Shown here: positions 6,541 through 6,649 of the stretch, one piece after another
Layout: each line of letters begins with the position of its first letter
How positions within the stretch are numbered: the first letter of the stretch is position 1
Assembly (NCBI GenBank): GCA_016194835.1
Contig: JACQAU010000329.1
Location: 1-6,649 of the forward strand
Direction of reading: 5' to 3'
DNA: 6,649 nt
Source: Deltaproteobacteria bacterium
Lineage (GTDB): Bacteria > Bdellovibrionota > UBA1018
The notes under the pieces: model-generated
The model's input: only the letters and a program-made list of their open reading frames with translations
The model's database searches: none
What the model was told of the DNA's origin: nothing
Made by a program: the position numbers and the translations under genes

Positions 6541-6649
6541 TTTTTTCTCTCATAGTTTTTAAACTTCCTTCGAAAAAATCAGTACCTAAGAGTTCTGCCA
6601 TACTTTGCCGCCTAGCTTGTGCAATATAGGCATCTAGAGCCTTGTCTAA
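6521..6649 (-). CDS. vapB: C-terminal part of a VapB-like antitoxin (5' end outside window)
   Basis: The minus frame is open from the window edge to a TAG at 6521-6523, 42 codons, ending in LDKALDAYIAQARRQ, MAELLGTDFFEGSLKTMRE and KNGRSHR. The helical stretch with AELLG and a final EGSLKTMRE resembles the C-terminal toxin-binding tail of VapB/ribbon-helix-helix type antitoxins. The DNA-binding N-terminus lies beyond the edge, so the subfamily cannot be told. It overlaps vapC by 20 bp in the usual antitoxin-then-toxin order, which is the main support for the call. By analogy with other vapBC operons it would repress its own operon together with VapC. Confidence 0.75.
   Translation of the reverse strand, partial: LDKALDAYIAQARRQSMAELLGTDFFEGSLKTMREKNGRSHR

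Overview
The window comes from an AT-rich bacterial chromosome. A conserved metabolic core on the left joins an accessory, toxin-antitoxin-like region on the right. Both components specific to the 2-oxoglutarate dehydrogenase complex (sucA, and sucB cut by the window edge) show a respiring organism with a TCA cycle. The host cannot be named securely. The compact SucB (about 370 residues projected), the low GC and the mix of a DUF4143 ATPase with decayed toxin-antitoxin genes would suit an amoeba-associated or intracellular lineage such as an environmental chlamydia or a Legionellales member, but that is a weak inference.

Layout. Positions 1-3742 hold sucB and sucA on the minus strand, with sucA first in transcription, 23 bp between the genes and a good ribosome binding site for sucB. 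Positions 3743-3975 are the sucA upstream region, with a plausible sigma70-type promoter. A possible 43-residue single-span membrane protein (3976-4107) and RNase HI (rnhA, 4157-4669) follow on the plus strand. A perfect 23-bp inverted repeat (4698-4761) lies between rnhA and an AAA_14/DUF4143 ATPase gene (4763-5893). The right arm of the repeat carries a perfect TATAAT six bases before the ATG, so the ATPase mRNA may be leaderless and its promoter lies inside the palindrome.

The right end (5949-6649, minus strand) is a small toxin-antitoxin patch. It holds the C-terminal part of a VapB-like antitoxin, an overlapping VapC-like PIN-domain toxin whose expected third acidic residue is Asn95, and, directly after it, the C-terminal half of a minimal nucleotidyltransferase (MntA/MNT family) with an in-frame stop and no N-terminal catalytic half. 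The patch looks like layered toxin-antitoxin modules: an older MNT gene broken, with vapBC now occupying its 5' side.

Functionally, sucA and sucB encode E1 and E2 of one complex that converts 2-oxoglutarate to succinyl-CoA. rnhA is housekeeping. The ATPase and the toxin-antitoxin genes are accessory and have no evident link to the metabolic genes. The observations most worth a second look are the promoter-bearing palindrome at the ATPase start, the unannotated MNT remnant and the Asp-to-Asn change in VapC.
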